A program made the position numbers and the translations under genes. 64,000 nucleotides of DNA from Desulfitobacterium_A nosdiversum (GTDB lineage Bacteria; Bacillota; Desulfitobacteriia; Desulfitobacteriales; Desulfitobacteriaceae): positions 3,906,001-3,970,000 of the forward strand of contig NZ_CP172056.1 of assembly GCF_049860565.1 (NCBI RefSeq), in the 5' to 3' direction. Below are positions 59,565 through 64,000 of this stretch, piece by piece. The notes below the pieces were generated by a model. It saw nothing but the letters and a program-made list of their open reading frames with translations. It ran no database searches and had not been told where the DNA came from. Each line of letters begins with the position of its first letter. Positions within the stretch are counted from its first letter, which is position 1.

Positions 59565-59817
59565 CCCTCAACTCTCCCTTCGTCATCGTTCATATATACC
59601 ATTTTATTCCATTGTGCATCCTCATGTTCTTATTCTTATCAAAAACAGCTCCGTGCAAAATATTTTGAATAGCCTTTCCTAAGACCTCGTAACCAACTAA
59701 AATATAAGCACTTAAATAAACCAAGTATTCCAAAACATAATAGGAAACTTTTATTTCACTTGGAAACTTAAATTTTGCCGAACTTCATTTAAGATAAAAA
59801 GCCATAATCAACTATAA
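59565..59817. other. AT-rich intergenic stretch
   Basis: No gene, hairpin or recognisable regulatory motif was seen here. It separates the start of the channel-like gene from the end of the deacetylase gene. Confidence 0.5.
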
Positions 59818-60573
59818 TTAAGGCGTTCCCGTTTTATAAGTGGGGATCTGAGTGCTCGATCCTTCAAAACGCTGCAGCTCAGATAGCGTTACAAAGTGAT
59901 ACCCGTCATTTCGTAAACGATCAATGATAATTTTAAGGGCCTCTGCTGTTTGTTGACGCTTTTCTCCACCATCATGAAGCAGGATAATCGCTCCTGGGAA
60001 ACTACTATCCACTACATTCTGAACAATTCGGCTCACTCCCGGATTACGCCAATCCCGGCTATCAATACTCCATAACGTCAGAACGTGCCCCTTTGCTTTT
60101 ACGTCCTGGAGGACTGCCTTTGATACAAATCCACCTGGGGGTCTATAATAATGCGTATGCTGATGAAGCGAGTTATAAATCACTTCATCAGTCTTGGCTA
60201 ATTCCCGAACTGTAAGGCTTGTGCTATATATATGAGAATAACCATGGTTTCCAATTTCATGTCCGTCCTGATTAATTTGCATAAGCAACTCCGGATATAA
60301 TTTTACATTTTCACCAAGCACAAAAAAAGTAGCCTTAACATTTTTCTCTTTCAACACCTCAAGTATTTGTTTTGTATAATTGGGATCAGGACCATCATCA
60401 AACGTCAAAGCCACCACTTTCTCCTGTGTATGCACCATCGAATAAGTTCCCGGTGCGCGCACTAATGAAGGAACAGTAACGTTTCTGCTTGTAAAACTAA
60501 TTCCCAATATAATCAATATAAAAATAAAAAGAAACAAGGGCATTCTTTTCCGATTAATAAGCAAGAACCTCAC
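59818..60573 (-). CDS. Polysaccharide deacetylase (PdaB/NodB type)
   Basis: A protein of about 251 residues with an N-terminal membrane anchor (LFLFIFILIILGISF) and a NodB catalytic domain: VVALTFDDGPDPNYT, HEIGNHGYSHIYS with the metal His pair, YYRPPGGF, WSIDSRDW and GAIILLHDGG. It should remove acetyl groups from peptidoglycan or related glycans outside the membrane. The ATG at 60579 touches the AGGAGG site, so I prefer the GTG at 60573, 7 nt away. Confidence 0.9.
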   Translation of the reverse strand: MRFLLINRKRMPLFLFIFILIILGISFTSRNVTVPSLVRAPGTYSMVHTQEKVVALTFDDGPDPNYTKQILEVLKEKNVKATFFVLGENVKLYPELLMQINQDGHEIGNHGYSHIYSTSLTVRELAKTDEVIYNSLHQHTHYYRPPGGFVSKAVLQDVKAKGHVLTLWSIDSRDWRNPGVSRIVQNVVDSSFPGAIILLHDGGEKRQQTAEALKIIIDRLRNDGYHFVTLSELQRFEGSSTQIPTYKTGTP

Positions 60574-60650
60574 TTTCATCCCTCCTGTTCTGCCTACCTT
60601 AAAACTATATGCTTTAAAATTATCTCTATACCCTTTTCAAATCTTAGAGT

Positions 60651-60679
60651 TTGACGAAAAAGTTAGGATACTATAAAAT
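60651..60679 (+). promoter_or_regulatory. Promoter of crcB with very short leader
   Basis: TTGACG (60651-60656), a 17-bp spacer and TAAAAT (60674-60679) place the start near 60686, less than 10 nt before the GTG at 60695. There is no room for a fluoride riboswitch. Confidence 0.65.
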
Positions 60680-60694
60680 AATTGTGTTAAGGGT

Positions 60695-61078
60695 GTGATT
60701 ACTATCAGTGAACTATGGGTTATTAGCATTGGCGGAGCTTTAGGGACCATAACACGTTATCAATTAGGGTTGTGGATATCCGGCAAATGGAATCAGGGCT
60801 TTCCGCTTCATACATTTTTAATTAATATTACCGGAGCCTTTTTACTGGGCTTTCTGAACACACTTTTTATCGAACGTCTAACGTTGAGTCCACTTTGGCG
60901 TTTAGGAATCGGCGTCGGCTTTCTTGGGGGGTATACAACCTTCTCGACCTTTGGTTATGAAGCCATTACTCTTCTTGAAGGAGGCAGCTACGGCACTGCT
61001 GCCGCTTATACTCTTTTTACTATTTTCTTTGGTTTTATTGGAGTTGCTTTAGGAATAGGGCTTGCTCGTATACTCTAG
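60695..61078 (+). CDS. crcB: Fluoride channel CrcB/Fluc
   Basis: The 127-residue protein has four membrane helices and the Fluc marks GGALGTITRYQLGLW, FLINITGAFLLGFL (the Asn of the fluoride path) and GVGFLGGYTTFSTFGYEA (the central GGxTTFSTF). It exports fluoride as a dual-topology dimer. The start is uncertain: GTG at 60695 has AAGGG only a few nt upstream. It is followed by a DUF190 gene, a common pairing. Confidence 0.93.
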   Translation: MITISELWVISIGGALGTITRYQLGLWISGKWNQGFPLHTFLINITGAFLLGFLNTLFIERLTLSPLWRLGIGVGFLGGYTTFSTFGYEAITLLEGGSYGTAAAYTLFTIFFGFIGVALGIGLARIL

Positions 61079-61123
61079 CTCTGTAAAGACTTTTCGAATG
61101 ATTATTCTTAGGAGGCTTTGAAA

Positions 61124-61447
61124 ATGCATGGAAACGCAAAACTTCTCAAAGTCTATGTTGGCGAAAACGAACGATATAAAAATAAGCCCCTTTATCAATA
61201 TTTGATAAAATGGCTTCATGAAGAAAAAATTGCCGGAGTAACCATTACTCGTGGGATTGAGGGCTATGGTCAGGACAAAGTTGTTCATACTGCTCGGCTT
61301 TTGGAGCTATCCGCTGACCTTCCTATTGTTCTGGAAATCGTAGATACAACAGAGAATATTGAAGGTATTCTTCCCCAGCTTTGTCAGCTTGTCCCTAAAG
61401 GACTTATCTTTACTACAGATATATTTGTTCATAAATACGGAAAATAA
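61124..61447 (+). CDS. DUF190-family protein
   Basis: A soluble 107-residue protein with the DUF190 plan (a PII-like ferredoxin fold): LLKVYVGENERYKNKPLYQYLI, then AGVTITRGIEGYG and LPIVLEIVDT. It is often encoded beside crcB and presumed to regulate it or bind a small ligand. I chose ATG at 61124, 8 nt after AGGAGG, rather than the TTG two codons earlier. Confidence 0.92.
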   Translation: MHGNAKLLKVYVGENERYKNKPLYQYLIKWLHEEKIAGVTITRGIEGYGQDKVVHTARLLELSADLPIVLEIVDTTENIEGILPQLCQLVPKGLIFTTDIFVHKYGK

Positions 61448-61462
61448 TACTCAATAAAAGAG

Positions 61463-61490
61463 TTCGAATCAAAATGATTCGAATTTTTTT
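61463..61490 (+). terminator. Terminator after the DUF190 gene
   Basis: TTCGAATCA-AAA-TGATTCGAA is a perfect 9-bp stem followed by seven T residues. Confidence 0.93.
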
Positions 61491-61491
61491 A

Positions 61492-62901
61492 TTAGGCGTT
61501 CAATTTCCCGAAGTTTTGTGATCGTTTAAAATGCACAAAAAAAGTTGTACCCTTGGGAGTAGATTGGACTTGAATCACAGCATGATTGCGCAAGGCAATA
61601 CTGTAACACATCGCTAAGCCTAAGCCAGTTCCATTTTCTTTCGTACTGATGAAAGGAGTACCTAGATTTTCCAGCATCTCAGAATCCATTCCCATGCCAG
61701 TATCGTGTACGCTTAAGATAACTTCGTCTCCCGAATACGAGGTTTTAATCAGCAAATGCCCGCCACTGTGCATTGCCTCGATCGCATTACGCGCTAAATT
61801 GATAATCAGTTGTCGAATTTCTTTCTCATCCACTTCAAGAAAGGGAAGTTCTACACTTTGAATTTCAAACGTCTGATTGGAAAGAACTGCATTTGCTTCA
61901 ATAAGCGGTCTTAAGCTATTAATAATTTGATTTAGGTCTATTTTTTTAGGCCGAATGGGTCTATTTTTGGCTAATAAGAGAAATTCGGTAATAATACTAT
62001 TGGCACGATCCAACTCCTGAATCATGAGTTGAAAATATTCCTTGTAATTTTGGCTTTCCATTTTTTTAGACAGGACTTGCAAGAATCCCCTAACCGTTGT
62101 TAAGGGGTTCCGAACCTCATGCCCCATCCCTGCAGCCATTTCACCAACTAGATTTAAGCGTTCGAGCCGGGCCGCGTCTTTTTCATATTTTTTATATTCT
62201 GTTAAATCAATACTTAGGCAAATAAACTCATATTTCCTAATCTCAAAAATAGGAAGGATGATAAATAGAATAGTCCGATTATTTCCCTGCTTATCGCAGC
62301 AGAGCCACTCCCTAGGTTTAATTTTAATCCCTTGTATTAATTCCTTAAAATTATTAAGAATGATTTTGAAGCTTTCTTGATCAAACATCAACTGATCTAA
62401 AGACTTTTCGAAAACCTCGGCAGAACTCCATCCGAAGATCTCTTCGGAGGCCCGATTCAAATAAAGAACTTTACCATTCTGATCACAGATTTGAATTCCT
62501 ATGTTAGCAATCCGATCAAAAATAGTTTTTAAGCGCTTCTGCTCTCCCAATAAATCCTTCATTTTCTGTTCTAATAATTTTATTCGATTGAATTCCATTT
62601 CCCCATAGATCTCCAAACCACTTTTTGCATAATCAAGCGCTGCGTTAACCTTTTCCGCTGTTTTAGACTCTTCGTTAATAGTCTGACCAAGAATCAGCAT
62701 TGCAATTGTGTCTCCTCCTATGCTAATCGGAGCACGCGCAGTTGTAATTCCATGGCTGCAACTTCTTTTCCATCCAGCCGTTAAGATAAAATTCCCCTCT
62801 AAATCAATAATTGCAGAGGGAATACCCGTTAATCGAAAAAACTTCAGCATTAATTCTTTTATCTTCGGCTGGTCAAAAAGCTCAATAAACGTGTATTTCA
62901 T
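61492..62901 (-). CDS. PAS-domain sensor histidine kinase
   Basis: A soluble kinase of 469 residues. An N-terminal PocR-like sensory domain (FIELFDQPKIKELMLKFFRLTG, with Cys-containing WKRSCSHG) is followed by a PAS domain (IGIQICDQNGKVLYLNRASEEIFGW). HisKA comes next with phospho-acceptor His in GMGHEVRNPLTTVRGFLQ, then a GHKL ATPase with NLARNAIEAMHSGG, VHDTGMGMD and GTGLGLAMCYSI. There is no partner regulator next to it. I chose ATG at 62901; the frame is open 25 codons further without a binding site. Confidence 0.9.
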   Translation of the reverse strand: MKYTFIELFDQPKIKELMLKFFRLTGIPSAIIDLEGNFILTAGWKRSCSHGITTARAPISIGGDTIAMLILGQTINEESKTAEKVNAALDYAKSGLEIYGEMEFNRIKLLEQKMKDLLGEQKRLKTIFDRIANIGIQICDQNGKVLYLNRASEEIFGWSSAEVFEKSLDQLMFDQESFKIILNNFKELIQGIKIKPREWLCCDKQGNNRTILFIILPIFEIRKYEFICLSIDLTEYKKYEKDAARLERLNLVGEMAAGMGHEVRNPLTTVRGFLQVLSKKMESQNYKEYFQLMIQELDRANSIITEFLLLAKNRPIRPKKIDLNQIINSLRPLIEANAVLSNQTFEIQSVELPFLEVDEKEIRQLIINLARNAIEAMHSGGHLLIKTSYSGDEVILSVHDTGMGMDSEMLENLGTPFISTKENGTGLGLAMCYSIALRNHAVIQVQSTPKGTTFFVHFKRSQNFGKLNA

Positions 62902-63078
62902 ATTTCCCCCTGCTTTCTGACTATGTGATCTTAGCAAATGGTATAATTCGCCATAAATTCCAAAAATCCTTTGCATTTTTGGAATTTATGTTGCTGTTTT
63001 TACATAAGATTCATTTTCCTTCCATACTATAAAAGAAACCCATTTATCGAGGAATATATCAACTGAGGATGTGAGAAA

Positions 63079-63207
63079 ATGAAAAAAACCGGAGAAATTC
63101 AAAAAAAGCCAATTAGCAGTGACAGTGCCAAATATGAATCCAGAAGTGTAAGCTTTAAGCAAGATCAAAAAAAGAAGACCGATTCAAAGATCTTAGAACA
63201 ATCTTAA
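63079..63207 (+). CDS. Small basic hypothetical protein, 42 residues
   Basis: ATG at 63079 follows GAGGATGTGAGAAA. The frame has 42 codons, Lys- and Ser-rich (KKTGEIQKKPISSDSAK...), with no membrane segment. A strong terminator follows 16 bp after its stop, which supports a real transcript. The opposite-strand frame over part of it lacks such signals. Function unknown. Confidence 0.55.
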   Translation: MKKTGEIQKKPISSDSAKYESRSVSFKQDQKKKTDSKILEQS

Positions 63208-63222
63208 GGTTCATATGTATTC

Positions 63223-63277
63223 AAAAAGGAAGTGCACTATCACGATTTAATTCGCTATAACTGCACTTCCTTTTTTT
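63223..63277. terminator. Bidirectional terminator between two small genes
   Basis: AAAAAGGAAGTGCA (63223-63236) pairs with TGCACTTCCTTTTT (63262-63275), with T-runs on both strands. It separates the convergent 42-codon and 97-codon genes. Confidence 0.88.
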
Positions 63278-63569
63278 ATAGGCTCGTAAATAACCAATAA
63301 TATTCCAATAAGAGAAGAATGATATTAACCCCGGCTGCAATACTCAAATTTTTCATCCAGCGGTTAGGAAGTCGTAATTGATAAAAAACGATATTAAAGA
63401 ATAAAATTAAAACGGATGAAATTCCCCAGCGAATATATAATTCACTCTGTGTTACCCAAAGACTAATAAACCAGATCACAGGCAAATAGATAAATATGGA
63501 TATAAAGCTAAGAATAAGATATCCGATAAAACGACGATACTCGTTTAAATCCGTTTTCTTTTCTGTCAT
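63276..63569 (-). CDS. Small membrane protein, unknown
   Basis: The 97-residue protein has three to four hydrophobic helices after a charged N-terminus (TEKKTDLNEYRRF). No family was recognised. The ATG has GGAGGAGAG upstream. It is divergent from the TVP38-family gene at the window edge. Confidence 0.7.
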   Translation of the reverse strand: MTEKKTDLNEYRRFIGYLILSFISIFIYLPVIWFISLWVTQSELYIRWGISSVLILFFNIVFYQLRLPNRWMKNLSIAAGVNIILLLLEYYWLFTSL

Positions 63570-63681
63570 CCTCTCTCCTCCTTTATTTCATTATAAACTA
63601 AATTCTCGGAATTCCTTATTTCTTTTATTTATCAAATGGCTATACTAAAGTTACTAAACTAAAATAGAGTGAGGTCATATT

Positions 63682-64000
63682 TTGAAAGATCAAAAGCTGA
63701 ATAAGAAAAACTATATAGTATTATTCTTAATCATGGTTATTTTTACCGTGTTAATTGTTCTTTTCTTTTATCTTGACCGTGAAAATAGGCTCTCTTCCTT
63801 AATTCAAAATTGGGGACTTAGGGGTATTTTTCTCTCCCTTCTTCTCATGACCGCTTTGTGCATGACTCCCATACCTTCTGAAGGGCTCGTTATTCTCCTT
63901 CTGAAGGTATTTGGAATTTTTGCAGGTACACTCTATGCTTGGATAGGTTCTATTCTAAGTTCACTCATTATCTTCTATCTAGCTCGTTATTTTGGTAAAA
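63682..64000 (+). CDS. TVP38/TMEM64-family membrane protein, C-terminus beyond the window
   Basis: A TTG at 63682, 9 nt after GAGG, opens a frame with no stop to the window end (106 codons). It has an N-terminal helix (YIVLFLIMVIFTVLIVLFFY), a Gly-rich amphipathic stretch, then CMTPIPSEGLVILLLKVFG and GTLYAWIGSILSSLIIFYLARYFGK. The last matches the TVP38/DedA-type conserved region (PSE.L and G..Y...G...G...FYLARYFGR). Such proteins are probable lipid scramblases or transporters. Confidence 0.82.
   Translation, partial: MKDQKLNKKNYIVLFLIMVIFTVLIVLFFYLDRENRLSSLIQNWGLRGIFLSLLLMTALCMTPIPSEGLVILLLKVFGIFAGTLYAWIGSILSSLIIFYLARYFGK

Noticed and set aside
62986..63168. Minus-strand frame upstream of the histidine kinase gene
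   Set aside because: No ribosome binding site; the plus strand over the same area has a better small gene followed by a terminator.
1..64000. tRNA, rRNA or replication origin
   Set aside because: I saw no tRNA cloverleaf, rRNA core sequence or DnaA-box cluster, though a dedicated scan was not possible.

Overview
The window reads as chromosome of a low-to-mid GC, anaerobic, Gram-positive-type Firmicute, most like the Desulfosporosinus/Desulfitobacterium group (Peptococcaceae in the broad sense). The pointers are strong GGAGG ribosome binding sites with many TTG and GTG starts, Bacillus-type Pho boxes, M-box and cobalamin riboswitches, a flavodiiron protein, an aryl-sulfate sulfotransferase, an anaerobic-style CoA-transferase/acyl-CoA dehydrogenase operon under sigma-54 control, and small LiaF/PspC envelope proteins. 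This placement is inference; no rRNA or tRNA gene was recognised.

Left part (1-18.9 kb), almost all on the minus strand. After a partial small gene and an ArsR-type repressor comes a cobalamin-riboswitch operon that I read as an alpha-ribazole salvage unit: cblS kinase, cblT S-component, a fused two-domain EcfA ATPase and EcfT. A BcrC-like PAP2 phosphatase and a small EamA transporter follow. Next are a UbiB-like kinase, an ABC-2 exporter and a methyltransferase, a Cys-rich mini membrane protein, an aryl-sulfotransferase without a signal peptide, and the phosphate regulon pstS-pstC-pstA-pstB-phoU with an orphan PhoB/PhoP-type response regulator. Clear 11-bp-phased Pho boxes precede both the regulator gene and pstS.

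Middle (19-45 kb). A CoA-transferase AB/acyl-CoA dehydrogenase/membrane protein operon is preceded by a near-perfect sigma-54 promoter and a sigma-54 activator. On the plus strand follow a PLC-like zinc enzyme and an overlapping pair of a GGDEF-EAL-CBS-GGDEF protein and a chemoreceptor. Then come PAP2, a YkuK-like protein, LiaF/PspC proteins, a GC-rich inverted-repeat element, sbcDC, an iron-type ABC importer and a flavodiiron protein. A Mg2+ unit follows: M-box riboswitch, terminator, a 36-codon ORF, a soluble PRC/MgtE_N/CBS protein, and an NRAMP homologue lacking the Mn-type DPGN and MPH motifs.

Right part (45-64 kb). A DUF89 protein and a DtxR-type regulator divergent from a classical mntH lead into the most unusual region, 49.0-53.6 kb. 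This is an integron-like gene-cassette array without an integrase (a CALIN). Four complete attC-like sites and two partial ones separate AT-rich same-orientation cassettes: an unknown protein, two CPBP membrane proteases, a DUF4160/DUF2442 pair, and a frameshifted membrane protein. Each complete cassette begins and ends with its own private inverted repeat of 17-19 bp, as expected for integron cassettes and very unusual in a Firmicute. After it come a DUF2339/DUF3999 pair, two polysaccharide deacetylases, a K+-channel-like protein with an altered filter, crcB/DUF190, a PAS histidine kinase and small membrane proteins. The window ends inside a TVP38-family gene.
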